Of a DNA stretch of 64,000 nucleotides, positions 1 to 9,552 are shown one piece after another. The position numbers and the translations under genes were made by a program. Under the pieces are notes generated by a model. The model did not search any database. It was not told where the DNA came from and worked only from the letters and a program-made list of their open reading frames with translations. Source of the DNA: Phormidium sp. OSCR (GTDB lineage: Bacteria > Cyanobacteriota > Cyanobacteriia > Cyanobacteriales > Geitlerinemataceae); contig LJZT01000004.1 of the NCBI GenBank assembly GCA_001314905.1, forward strand, positions 1-64,000, read 5' to 3'. Each line of letters starts with the position of its first letter. Positions within the stretch are counted from its first letter, which is position 1.

Positions 1-146
1 GGACGTTGGGCCGCAGGAGGTCGTTGCGCGGGGGGTGGGGGCGCAGTTGGGGGACGTTTACTGGTGGGAGGTGCGGGGGGACGAGGGGGACGACGGCCAC
101 CGCCGGGGGGTGGTGGGGGAACGGGGGGGCGTTGAGACTGTGTCAT
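1..146 (-). CDS. Partial CDS (N-terminus only, runs off left edge), proline-rich protein
   Basis: Reverse strand ATG at 146 reads MTQSQRPPVPPPPPGGGRRPPRPPAPPTSKRPPTAPPPPAQRPPAAQR... open to the window edge; not in ORF track because it is truncated. Confidence 0.55.
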   Translation of the reverse strand, partial: MTQSQRPPVPPPPPGGGRRPPRPPAPPTSKRPPTAPPPPAQRPPAAQR

Positions 147-305
147 AGGTGTTAGAGTTTTTTAGGGATTCGGTGAATTGGTCTTGGGATTAATCTGAGG
201 CTGGGTGCAAACGATGAGAGGATGGAGTGGGTTATGGAGTCGATTGCCGCACCATCACGCTGGGCCGGGTGTGATCGGTTCGGCTAAGACCCGATTCATC
301 TATAG

Positions 306-337
306 GTCTCCTGTATTGTCTCCTGTATTGTCTCCTG
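306..337. repeat. 12-bp tandem repeat (GTCTCCTGTATT x ~2.7)
   Basis: Direct reading: gtctcctgtatt gtctcctgtatt gtctcctg. Confidence 0.8.
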
Positions 338-470
338 GAACCGGGGCCGGTTGTAAACCGTAAATTCCTCTAACATCTTCCCGGGTTTGGCCCCAACGTT
401 ACGGGGCTATGCTTGTACCATTGTTGTCGATGGTGTTGTTGGCTTATACCATACTCTGCGATCGCCGCTT

Positions 471-1598
471 ATGTCGTCTATGTCTCCTCGTGTTTGTATT
501 ACCCTGGGAACTCGCCCTGAGGCCATTAAGCTGGCTCCCGTTATCCGTTGCTTCCAACGGTCTTCTGAGTTTGAGACTCAGGTCATTTTAACGGGACAGC
601 ATCGAGAAATGGTGCAACAGGTGATGGCGTTGTTTGAACTGACAGCCGAGCGAGATCTCGATATCATGAAACCCCAACAAACGCTGACCGACATTACCCG
701 TCGCAGTTTGCAGGGACTTGAATCGGTCTTTCAAGAGCTACATCCGGACTTGGTGATTGTTCAGGGAGACACAACGACGGCTTTCGCTGCGACACTGGCT
801 GCATTTTATCAAAAAATCCCTGTTGGTCATGTCGAGGCGGGGTTACGGACGGATCAGCTATTTGACCCCTATCCTGAGGAAGCCAATCGCCGTTTAATTT
901 CCCAACTGACGAGTTTGCACTTTGCTCCGACGACTCGTGCGGTGGAGAATTTACGGAAGTCTGGAGTGATTGGGGCAATTCATCATACGGGAAATACGGT
1001 CATTGATGCCTTATTGTCGGTGGCGGCCCAAAGGCCAAGCTGTGAGGTGCCGGGCCTGGATTGGGGACAATATCGGGTCCTCCTGGCCACAGTCCATCGG
1101 CGGGAGAATTGGGGGACGCGCCTTAAGTCTATTGCAGAGGGCTTTTTACGGATTCTAGATCAGGTCCAAGATACGGCTCTATTGCTGCCGTTGCATCGCA
1201 ATCCGACGGTGCGTGAGCCGTTGCAAGAGATGTTAGGGAACCATGAGCGAGTCTTTCTGACGGACCCTTTAGACTATACGGCCCTGGTGGGGGCGATCGC
1301 CCGCTGTACGTTGCTGTTAACGGACTCAGGCGGCTTACAAGAAGAGGCTCCTGCTCTGGGTAAACCGGTGTTGGTGCTGCGGGAGACGACAGAGCGGCCC
1401 GAGGCGGTTGAAGCGGGGACTGCGAGGCTGATTGGGACTGACGGCGATCGCATCGCCTCAGAAGCCGTCACACTCCTACAAGATCCCCAGGCCTATCAAA
1501 CCATGGCCAATGCTGTGAACCCCTTTGGGGACGGTCAGGCCTGCCAACGGATTTTACAAATTGTGTCACAGTATCTTCAGGGCAACCCTGCCACTTGA
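471..1598 (+). CDS. wecB: UDP-N-acetylglucosamine 2-epimerase (non-hydrolysing)
   Basis: MSSMSPRVCITLGTRPEAIKLAPVIR, GQHREM, QGDTTT, HVEAGLRT, DSGGLQEEAPALGKPVLVLRETTERPE family motifs; start trimmed from the ORF start at 387. Confidence 0.93.
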   Translation: MSSMSPRVCITLGTRPEAIKLAPVIRCFQRSSEFETQVILTGQHREMVQQVMALFELTAERDLDIMKPQQTLTDITRRSLQGLESVFQELHPDLVIVQGDTTTAFAATLAAFYQKIPVGHVEAGLRTDQLFDPYPEEANRRLISQLTSLHFAPTTRAVENLRKSGVIGAIHHTGNTVIDALLSVAAQRPSCEVPGLDWGQYRVLLATVHRRENWGTRLKSIAEGFLRILDQVQDTALLLPLHRNPTVREPLQEMLGNHERVFLTDPLDYTALVGAIARCTLLLTDSGGLQEEAPALGKPVLVLRETTERPEAVEAGTARLIGTDGDRIASEAVTLLQDPQAYQTMANAVNPFGDGQACQRILQIVSQYLQGNPAT

Positions 1599-1642
1599 CT
1601 CATACATCTGGCCCTAACACGGAGTCTTAACGCGGCATTCCA

Positions 1643-2656
1643 ATGCACAGTGCCTTTCGACAAATGCTCCTAGGCGCCGTTGTGTTCCTTGGCACCCTCG
1701 CCGCTGCCGTGGTGGGCTATGTCCTCCTCGGCTGGGAGTTAATTGACGCTTTTTATATGGTGGTCATCACCATCTTCGGAGTGGGTTATGGCGAAGTGAA
1801 CCCACTCGATTCTACAGCGGAAAAAGTGTTTACGATTGTTGTCATCATTGCCGGAACATCATCGGCTGTGTATATCGTGGGAGGATTCATCCAAATGATC
1901 ACCGAAGGAGAAATTCATCGAGCCCTCGATGCTCAACGTAAAACCAAGGGAATTGAACAATTAACGGGACATTCGATCATCTGTGGCTTTGGGCGCATGG
2001 GACAAATTCTTGCGAAACGGCTCTATGCGGCCCGTAAACCCTTTGTTATTATCGATCGCAATCCCGATTTACTCGAAACCGCTGAAGCTCTGGGTTATCT
2101 CGTCCAGGTGGGGGATGCCGCCGAAGAAGAGGTGTTGCTGTCGGTGGGGATTGAACGAGCTCAGGTCTTGGCGGCGGTGTTGCCCGAGGATGCGGTGAAT
2201 GTCTTTGTCACCCTGACGGCTCGGGGATTGAAGCAGGATATCACAATTCTGGCTCGGGGAGAGAAGCCAACGACTGAGAATAAACTGCGTTTAGCTGGGG
2301 CAGATCTGGTGGTGCTGCCGGCGGAAATTGGTGCCCTACAGATGAGTAACTACATCACGCAACCGACGGCTTTTGAGTTTTTTGAGCAAGATGAGGGGGG
2401 CCATACTCTCAATGAGATGCTGGCCCAGATTCAACTGCAACTGATAGAGGTCGATGTGACCCGAGACTCCCGCCTTAATGGCCGTTCTATTGGTGAGGTT
2501 GAAGTTTGGGGCAAGGGCCTATTTCTGCTGGTGGCCCTGCGTCGCGCTAATGGTCAAACCCTCTCTCATCCCTCGACTTCAGAACGACTCCAGCGTGGGG
2601 ACACGATTATGGTCATTGGCCATATGGAGGACTTGCTGAAATTCAATTCCCGCTAG
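1643..2656 (+). CDS. Potassium channel family protein with TrkA-N (RCK) domain
   Basis: Pore-like TIFGVGYGEVNP, RCK motif IICGFGRMGQILAKRL, TrkA-C-like tail. Confidence 0.9.
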   Translation: MHSAFRQMLLGAVVFLGTLAAAVVGYVLLGWELIDAFYMVVITIFGVGYGEVNPLDSTAEKVFTIVVIIAGTSSAVYIVGGFIQMITEGEIHRALDAQRKTKGIEQLTGHSIICGFGRMGQILAKRLYAARKPFVIIDRNPDLLETAEALGYLVQVGDAAEEEVLLSVGIERAQVLAAVLPEDAVNVFVTLTARGLKQDITILARGEKPTTENKLRLAGADLVVLPAEIGALQMSNYITQPTAFEFFEQDEGGHTLNEMLAQIQLQLIEVDVTRDSRLNGRSIGEVEVWGKGLFLLVALRRANGQTLSHPSTSERLQRGDTIMVIGHMEDLLKFNSR

Positions 2657-3465
2657 GCGAAGACGCGATGTTGAAGGGAGGGCATTTGGCCGCGAACTTG
2701 GTCTAATCGTTGGGGGTTAATTTCGGCGATGGCAATCCCAACTTTTGTGCCAGCATCGGCGATGACGGTCCCCCAGGGGTCGATAATGGCGGCATGGCCG
2801 TGGGAGTGACGGATGCCATAATGGCGGCCGGTCTGGGCTGGGGCGATGACGTAGGCGGTATTTTCGATGGCCCGGGCCTGTAAGAGCACTTGCCAATGGT
2901 CTTTGCCGGTGTAGGCGGTGAAGGCGGCGGGAATAAAGAGGACATCGGCCCCTTGGCGGGAGAGATGACGATACAGTTCGGGGAAACGCACGTCGTAACA
3001 GACGGATAGGCCAAGTTGGCCTAACTCGGGGGAGGAATAAACGGGAGGTAGGTCGGTTCCGGCGCGGACGGTGCTGGATTCTTGGTAGGTGTTGCCGTCG
3101 GGCAGGTTAACATCGAATAAGTGAACTTTGTGGTAGCGGGCCAGTTCCGTGCCGCTGGGGTCGATGAGTAATGCCGCGTTGTAGGCCTGGGTCTCGCTGA
3201 CGGGGATGGGAAAGCCACCGCCGAGAAGGCTAACTTGATACCGTTGGGCCATGGTTTTGAGGAACAGTTCGCTCTCTTGGGCGATTTGGGATGCTTGGGC
3301 GATTTTGTCAGCTTCTTCTCCGAGGAAGGAAAAGTTTTCCGGCAATCCGATAAGTTCGGCTCCTCGGCGCACGGCAAGGTCGATTAACTCTTCAGCTTGT
3401 GCCAAATTTCGCTGGAGATCTGGCACGCTTGTCATTTGAATTGCCGCAGCAAGGTAGGACTTCAT
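2653..3465 (-). CDS. Carbon-nitrogen hydrolase (nitrilase family)
   Basis: LPENFSF, KVHLFDVNLPDG, LGLSVCYDVRFPELYR (Glu-Lys-Cys triad); start at MKSYLAAAIQ. Confidence 0.9.
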   Translation of the reverse strand: MKSYLAAAIQMTSVPDLQRNLAQAEELIDLAVRRGAELIGLPENFSFLGEEADKIAQASQIAQESELFLKTMAQRYQVSLLGGGFPIPVSETQAYNAALLIDPSGTELARYHKVHLFDVNLPDGNTYQESSTVRAGTDLPPVYSSPELGQLGLSVCYDVRFPELYRHLSRQGADVLFIPAAFTAYTGKDHWQVLLQARAIENTAYVIAPAQTGRHYGIRHSHGHAAIIDPWGTVIADAGTKVGIAIAEINPQRLDQVRGQMPSLQHRVFA

Positions 3466-4009
3466 GGATTTTTCTCGAAAGGACGGTCGATATGGCGCTT
3501 CAATGGGACTGGCGATCGCGACCTTAACGATTTTAGCGGCGATCGCCCCTTCGGCAAATGCCCAGGAGCGCTGCCAACGCACGGAGGGCTACACGCTCTG
3601 TTTTGACCGAGATTGGCTACGGTATTATACCCAGCCTCAGACGACTTTGGACTGGCAAACCTATCTACGCACTCGGATTCCGCCGGATGCGTCGGACTAT
3701 TATCCTGAGATTGACCGGATTTATCGTGAACTCCTCGAACGGGCGGCGACGGAACGGGAACTCGAACGCTGGGCTCATGCGATTTTGGCGGGACTGTCTC
3801 TGACGGAATTACGTCGCACCTTGGTGCAAGGGGAGGAGGTTGAGGCTCGGATTAATGGGATTTATCAGGCTATCCTAGGACGAGATGTGGATGAGGGAGG
3901 GTTACAGACTTGGCGGCGCAAGTTGGCGGAAGGCTCTAGTATTGCTGATATTTATGAGGAGGTCTCGAGTAGTGAGGAGGCCTTGCAGCGCCGTCAAGAT
4001 TCTCCTTAA
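3464..4009 (+). CDS. Secreted DUF4214-like domain protein
   Basis: Signal-peptide-like MGLAIATLTILAAIAPSANAQ then repeated helices IDRIYRELLERAATERELERWA / INGIYQAILGRDVDEGGLQTWRRKL; the start may instead be 3503. Confidence 0.65.
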   Translation: MDFSRKDGRYGASMGLAIATLTILAAIAPSANAQERCQRTEGYTLCFDRDWLRYYTQPQTTLDWQTYLRTRIPPDASDYYPEIDRIYRELLERAATERELERWAHAILAGLSLTELRRTLVQGEEVEARINGIYQAILGRDVDEGGLQTWRRKLAEGSSIADIYEEVSSSEEALQRRQDSP

Positions 4010-4169
4010 TTTTGATTTGTGTGGGTCAAATAACAAGCGATCGCAGAGAATTAAGGGCTATTTTGTTGATAGATTTGCTTGAAATTTGGCTGGTTTTGAT
4101 GGATGTTTTAATCTCAGAGTGACCCGTCAAATGATAGGCTAACTAGAAGTTGTTTCATTCGTTTTAGGT

Positions 4170-5729
4170 ATGACAAAACAGACGTTTTCTATTGCTAGAA
4201 CCTATCATGAGCGAACTAAATATGATCCAGATACGATCAATCAACGGGTTCCAAACATTGATTGGGATCGTCCTCCGGTTCCTTTTAAAGACTATCCTAT
4301 CGGGACAACGATTGACTTAAAACCCCATATCGGCGATCGCCAAACGGTCCTCTCACGTCTATCTCATCTTCTCTACTGCACCTATGGGGTGACGGCACGG
4401 ATTCCTCAGATTGCCCGCCAGGACTTGTTTCTACGGGCGGCGCCTTCGGCGGGGGGTCTCTATCCGGCGGAAGTTTATCTGCTGTCGCAGCTGGATGGGG
4501 AGTTACCTCAAGGACTCTACAATTACCAAGTTCGGGATCATTCTTTGGTCCGGTTTTGGGACAGTGATCCGACGGCGGCCCTCAAGTCCGCCTGTTTTAG
4601 CCATCCGGCTTTGGAAAATGCTCCGTTTGTGATTGTGACGACGGCGGTCTTTTTCCGCTCCTCTTGGCGCTATCAGGATCGGGCGTATCGTCGCATTCAT
4701 TTGGATACGGGGCATTTGTTGGGCAATTTGGAACTGGCGGCGGCGTTGACGGATTATCGGCCTTACTTGATTGGGGGGTTCCGAGATCAGGCGCTGAATG
4801 ATTTGCTATATCTTAATGGTGAGGAGGAAGGGGCGATCGCCGTGGTGGCCCTGCAAGAACGACACCAGGTGACTGGAGATCGCTCCTTCGCGACGGCCTT
4901 GGCTTCAGAGACGGATCACGATTATCCTGAGTTACCGGATGGTTCTCTGTTGGGCTATCTGCATCAGGCCAGCGCTATTGACTCTGCCCCGAGTCAGTCA
5001 GAATCGGCTCAGGAACCGGCAACGGATGAGGGGGATAACTGTGAAGATAAGTATAATTTCCCCTTCTGTACGAAGGTTAGCACGGTTAGTGATCCTCTCG
5101 ATTGGGGTGAAGGGGGGACAGGGTTGGAGGCGACGTTACTGCAACGGCGATCGACACGGGCTTATCAGGGCGGTGCAGAGATTGAGTTGGAACAGGTGAA
5201 GGCCCTGTTAAATTTCGCCTATCAACCGCAACCGGTGAGCCAGTTAAGTACAAATAACGCCGAGGAATCCTCCCCGGATCGCTGGGAGTTGCCCAATTTT
5301 TGCGATCGCGATTTAATTCAAACATTTGTGGCCACAACGGCTGTCAATGGTTTGGATGATGGCTGCTATTATTACGCACCCCAGGCTCAGGAATTACGGC
5401 AAATTCGCTTTAAAAACTTCCGCCGTGAACTCCATTTTCTCTGTTTAGGCCAGGATTTAGGGCGAGATGCGGCCATGGTGGTGTTCCATACGGCGGATTT
5501 AGATGGGGCCATTGCTCGCTGGGGCGATCGCGCCTATCGTTATTTACACTTAGATGCGGGCCATTTGGGGCAACGTCTGAATTTAGCGGCCACTCATCTA
5601 CGCTTAGGGGTTAGCGGTATTGCTGGCTTTTTCGATGATCGCGTCAATGATGTGCTGGGGATTCCCCCTGATGAAGCGGTGTTGTACATTACAACTCTAG
5701 GACAACCGCGCAGTTCCCGCCGTCCCTGA
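4170..5729 (+). CDS. SagB/ThcOx-family dehydrogenase with two nitroreductase-like halves
   Basis: RAAPSAGGLYPAEVYLL, HLDTGHLLGNLELAA in the N-half; RRSTRAYQG, HLDAGHLGQRLNLAA in the C-half. Confidence 0.85.
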   Translation: MTKQTFSIARTYHERTKYDPDTINQRVPNIDWDRPPVPFKDYPIGTTIDLKPHIGDRQTVLSRLSHLLYCTYGVTARIPQIARQDLFLRAAPSAGGLYPAEVYLLSQLDGELPQGLYNYQVRDHSLVRFWDSDPTAALKSACFSHPALENAPFVIVTTAVFFRSSWRYQDRAYRRIHLDTGHLLGNLELAAALTDYRPYLIGGFRDQALNDLLYLNGEEEGAIAVVALQERHQVTGDRSFATALASETDHDYPELPDGSLLGYLHQASAIDSAPSQSESAQEPATDEGDNCEDKYNFPFCTKVSTVSDPLDWGEGGTGLEATLLQRRSTRAYQGGAEIELEQVKALLNFAYQPQPVSQLSTNNAEESSPDRWELPNFCDRDLIQTFVATTAVNGLDDGCYYYAPQAQELRQIRFKNFRRELHFLCLGQDLGRDAAMVVFHTADLDGAIARWGDRAYRYLHLDAGHLGQRLNLAATHLRLGVSGIAGFFDDRVNDVLGIPPDEAVLYITTLGQPRSSRRP

Positions 5730-5770
5730 TTCCTGTTTTTGTTCCCTTCTCGTTCCCTTTAACTGACGGT

Positions 5771-8233
5771 ATGCCAATTCACTACCCGACTCATCCCCCC
5801 ATTCCACCCCATACTTGGCAATGTCCTCTTGGCCAAGTGTGGGAGAATCCCTATCGAGTCCGTTATGCCAGTAATCTCGATGATGGCCCGGATCATGGAA
5901 TGCCCTTGGGAGGGTTTGGGGCGGGGGCTATTGGGCGATCGCCCCAGGGAACGTTTAATCTTTGGCATCTTGATGGGGGGGAACATCTCTTTAAACCCCT
6001 CCCCGGTTGTCAGTTCTCGGTGTATGAGGAAACGGAGGGGGGACAACGGCAAGCCTATGCCCTCTCGACGGTTCCGCCGGAGGATGGAACCTTAGAGAGT
6101 TGGGATTGGTATCCGGCTGAAACTGAGGCGGGAGAGTCCACGGGAACCTATCATGCTCTCTATCCCCGCAGTTGGTCGGTGTATGAGCAGGTGTTTAACT
6201 GTTATCTCACCTGTGAGCAGTTCTCGCCGATTATTCCTGATAATTATCAAGAAACCAGTTATCCCCTGGCAATTTTTGAATGGACGGCTCATAATCCCAC
6301 CGATGAGCCAATTACATTGAGCATTTTATTAACTTGGGAAAATATCGCTGGTTGGTTTACGAATACCCTGAAATCCCCGGAGGTACGAGTTCGCGATGAT
6401 GGCAGTCCGGTTTATGATTATGAGTCTCGCTGGGGAAACTCTCAGGGGAATGTGAACCGTTGGTTAGAGGATTTTTCTCGTTTAGGCTGTTTGCTCAATT
6501 CTGGGACTATGGGCCAGGAGGCGATCGCCGAGGGAGAGGGGCAATTTGCCCTGGCAACGGTGACGAATCCGGCGGTGAAGGTGTTTTATCATTCTCGCTG
6601 GAATCCGGCGGGAGATGGCTCGGAAATTTGGCGCTCTTTTGCCGAAGATGGCAGTTTGGAGAATTGGGAGGATGAGACTCCGGCGGCGGCTGGGGAACGG
6701 ATTGGGGCGGCGATCGCGGTGCGCTTTACGGTGCGTCCGGGCAAAACCCGCAAGATTCCCTTTATTTTGGCCTGGGATTTCCCGATTACGGAGTTTGCGG
6801 CGGGGATTACGGCCTATCGTCGCTATACGGACTTTTTTGGTCGCAATGGGCAAAATAGTTGGTCGATGATTCGCACCGCCCTGAAGCATTCGGATATGTG
6901 GAAGGAGGCGATTGTGGATTGGCAAACCCCAATTTTAGAGGATGAGTCGCTGCCGGGTTGGTTCAAGATGGCGTTGTTTAATGAACTGTATGACCTCAGT
7001 AGTGGGGGCAGTTTATGGACGACGGCAAATCAGGATGAACCGAAGGGACATTTTGGGGTTTTAGAGAGTTTTGATTATCGTTGGTATGAAAGTTTAGATG
7101 TCCGTTTGTATGGGTCTTTTGCCCTGTTAAAACTTTGGCCACTGTTGGAAAAATCGGTGATTCGCTCTTTTGCGCGGGCCATTCCCACGGGAGATGAAAC
7201 GCCCCGTGTAATTGGCTATAATGGGGCGGCGGCGATTCGCAAGGCGGTAGGCGCAACGCCCCATGATTTGGGGGCAGCCAATGAACATCCTTGGGTTCAA
7301 ACCAATTACACGAGCTATCAGGATTGTAATCTTTGGAAGGATTTACCGTGCGATTTTGTGTTGCAAGTTTATCGGGATTTCCTGTTTACTGGAGCCCAAG
7401 ATATTGAGTTTTTACAAGACTGTTGGCAGGGGGTAGTTCAGGCGATCGCCTATCTGAAAACCTTTGACAAGGATGGGGATTCTATTCCCGAAAATGGGGG
7501 CGCACCGGATCAGACCTTTGATGATTGGCGGTTGCAGGGGATTAGTGCCTATTGTGGCGGCTTATGGCTGGCGGCCCTGGAGGCGGCGATCGCCATTGGG
7601 GAATGCTTAGAAACTGCTGTAAAACCCTGGAATACCAGTAATTCCCACCAGAATATCCCCGAACCAGCGCAGGTGTTACCTGAGTATCGGGCCTGGCTTC
7701 AGGAGGCGAAACCCCGCTATCACAATACCCTCTGGACTGGTCGCTATTATCGCCTTGATAGTGAGAGTGGTTCGGAGGTGGTGATGGCGGACCAACTTTG
7801 TGGCCAGTTTTATGCGCAACTGTTGGGGTTAGAGGATATTGTGCCGCGCAATTGTGCGGACTTGGCTCTGAAAACGGTGTATGAGAGTTGTTTTGTCCAG
7901 TTTAATCAAGGCTTAGAGACGCCGATTGGGGCCGCCAATGGGGTGATGTTGGATGGTTCCCCGGAAGATCCCCAGGCGACGCACCCGCTGGAAGTTTGGA
8001 CGGGGATTAACTTCGGGATTGGGGCGTTTTTGGTTCTGATGGGGTTGAAGACGGAGGCGCTGATGATGACGGAGGCGGTGGTGCGACAAATTTATGAGGG
8101 GGGTCTTCAGTTTCGCACGCCTGAGGCGATTACGGCGGCCCGAACCTTCCGTGCGGGACATTATCTACGGGCGATGGCGATTTGGGCGATGTATGAGGTT
8201 TGGTGTCGAGATGATTCGTTGAGGGGAAGATAG
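5771..8233 (+). CDS. GH116 family glycoside hydrolase (GBA2-like beta-glucosidase)
   Basis: GMPLGGFGAGAIGRSPQGTFNLWHLDGGEH; FGVLESFDYRWYESLDVRLYGS; DQTFDDWRLQGISAYCGGLWLAAL; EVWTGINFGIGAFLV. Confidence 0.9.
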   Translation: MPIHYPTHPPIPPHTWQCPLGQVWENPYRVRYASNLDDGPDHGMPLGGFGAGAIGRSPQGTFNLWHLDGGEHLFKPLPGCQFSVYEETEGGQRQAYALSTVPPEDGTLESWDWYPAETEAGESTGTYHALYPRSWSVYEQVFNCYLTCEQFSPIIPDNYQETSYPLAIFEWTAHNPTDEPITLSILLTWENIAGWFTNTLKSPEVRVRDDGSPVYDYESRWGNSQGNVNRWLEDFSRLGCLLNSGTMGQEAIAEGEGQFALATVTNPAVKVFYHSRWNPAGDGSEIWRSFAEDGSLENWEDETPAAAGERIGAAIAVRFTVRPGKTRKIPFILAWDFPITEFAAGITAYRRYTDFFGRNGQNSWSMIRTALKHSDMWKEAIVDWQTPILEDESLPGWFKMALFNELYDLSSGGSLWTTANQDEPKGHFGVLESFDYRWYESLDVRLYGSFALLKLWPLLEKSVIRSFARAIPTGDETPRVIGYNGAAAIRKAVGATPHDLGAANEHPWVQTNYTSYQDCNLWKDLPCDFVLQVYRDFLFTGAQDIEFLQDCWQGVVQAIAYLKTFDKDGDSIPENGGAPDQTFDDWRLQGISAYCGGLWLAALEAAIAIGECLETAVKPWNTSNSHQNIPEPAQVLPEYRAWLQEAKPRYHNTLWTGRYYRLDSESGSEVVMADQLCGQFYAQLLGLEDIVPRNCADLALKTVYESCFVQFNQGLETPIGAANGVMLDGSPEDPQATHPLEVWTGINFGIGAFLVLMGLKTEALMMTEAVVRQIYEGGLQFRTPEAITAARTFRAGHYLRAMAIWAMYEVWCRDDSLRGR

Positions 8234-8238
8234 AGGCT

Positions 8239-8862
8239 ATGGTGGCTGTACAAACTCAACCGCTGGAGTTTGAGGCGTTTCTGGCGCAGTATCCTGACGA
8301 TGGCCGGCGCTATGAATTGATTGAAGGGGAAGTGATTGCGGTGTTACCGACGGGGCCTCATGAGGAGATTGCGGGGTTTTTGCTGGCGGAGTTTAATGTG
8401 GCGATTCGTCGGGGGGGATTTCCGTATACGATTCCCCGGGCCTGTTTGTTGAAACCTCAGGCGCCGCGATCGGGGTATCAGCCGGATGTGGCGGTATGCG
8501 ATCGCCGTCAATTGCGCCAGGAACCTCTCTGGAAGACGGCTTCTGTGATTGAGTCGGGGGCGACGGTTCCCTTAGTGGTTGAGGTGGTTAGCACGAATTG
8601 GCGGGATGATTATGGCCATAAATTGATTGAGTATGAGGCCATGGGGATTCAGGAGTATTGGCTGGTGGATTATCGGGCCTTGGGTGGGGTGCGATATATC
8701 GGAACGCCGAAGCAACCGACGATTACGATCGCGAGTTTGCTGGAGGGGGAGTATCAGTTACAACAGTTTAGGCGGGGGGATAGGTTGGTGTCAGGGGTTT
8801 TTCCGGAGTTACGGTTAACGGTGGATGAGGTGTTGGGAGTGATTGAAGAATCCCCTCAGTAG
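8239..8862 (+). CDS. Uma2 family endonuclease-like protein (DUF820)
   Basis: YELIEGEVIAVLPTGPHEEI, SGYQPDVAVCDRR, PLVVEVVSTNWRDDYGHKLIEYEAMGIQEYWLVDY. Confidence 0.9.
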   Translation: MVAVQTQPLEFEAFLAQYPDDGRRYELIEGEVIAVLPTGPHEEIAGFLLAEFNVAIRRGGFPYTIPRACLLKPQAPRSGYQPDVAVCDRRQLRQEPLWKTASVIESGATVPLVVEVVSTNWRDDYGHKLIEYEAMGIQEYWLVDYRALGGVRYIGTPKQPTITIASLLEGEYQLQQFRRGDRLVSGVFPELRLTVDEVLGVIEESPQ

Positions 8863-8886
8863 GGGCGAAAAATTTTTCGCCCCTAC
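8859..8886. terminator. Perfect 28-bp palindrome between convergent genes, probable bidirectional terminator
   Basis: gtaggggcgaaaaatttttcgcccctac is self-complementary and overlaps the stop codon of the upstream gene. Confidence 0.65.
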
Positions 8887-8943
8887 ACTGGTAAATTTTC
8901 GCCGTGGCTGAGCGATCGCAAGGGATGGATCGCCCATCGGGAT

Positions 8944-9468
8944 TTACTCGTCGCCAGTGAGTTGTTGTTTGAGGCGGGCGATCGCCGCTGCATCGAGTTT
9001 GACTTTCACTTCCAACAATTGAGGTTTATCCCGGAAAACGAGCAAGCCCTTCTCATTATTCACCACACATTGAACCTCGGGCTGAGTCAGTTCCACCGTC
9101 TCATACTTCACTTGGGGTAAACTGACCCGAATGGCAACGTTGGGGCGAGATTTGGGATAAACAAACAGTTGCTGCTGTCGAGTTTCGAGTTCTAGGGTTC
9201 CGGCGGTAATGTTACGGGGCGCTTCTTCGTCGGGTTTGCGCCAGTATACCGTGATGCCTTTCAGTTCCGGTTCGGCCATGGCAAAGCGTTCGTCAAACCG
9301 CTGGGGTTCCCAGTCGAGTTGGCCCACCTCCTGGCCGTCGGGAACGATGCGTTGTTGCCAGAGAATGCTTTTACCACTGAGTTTTGACCACCATTGACGA
9401 ATGGCATCAAGATTGGCGCTATTTTCGGGATGTTCGCTGCCGTATTGCCAGGTCAGTTTGGAGTCCAT
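8944..9468 (-). CDS. Conserved hypothetical protein
   Basis: Intact 174-aa ORF with good codon structure (MDSKLTWQYGSEHPEN...). Confidence 0.75.
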   Translation of the reverse strand: MDSKLTWQYGSEHPENSANLDAIRQWWSKLSGKSILWQQRIVPDGQEVGQLDWEPQRFDERFAMAEPELKGITVYWRKPDEEAPRNITAGTLELETRQQQLFVYPKSRPNVAIRVSLPQVKYETVELTQPEVQCVVNNEKGLLVFRDKPQLLEVKVKLDAAAIARLKQQLTGDE

Positions 9469-9552
9469 AGGGATATCTCGCTTGTGAAAGTTTGGGATAA
9501 TTATCTATCTGTATCTTACAAATTTTCCCGGAATACCCGTTAAGGCTCGTTT

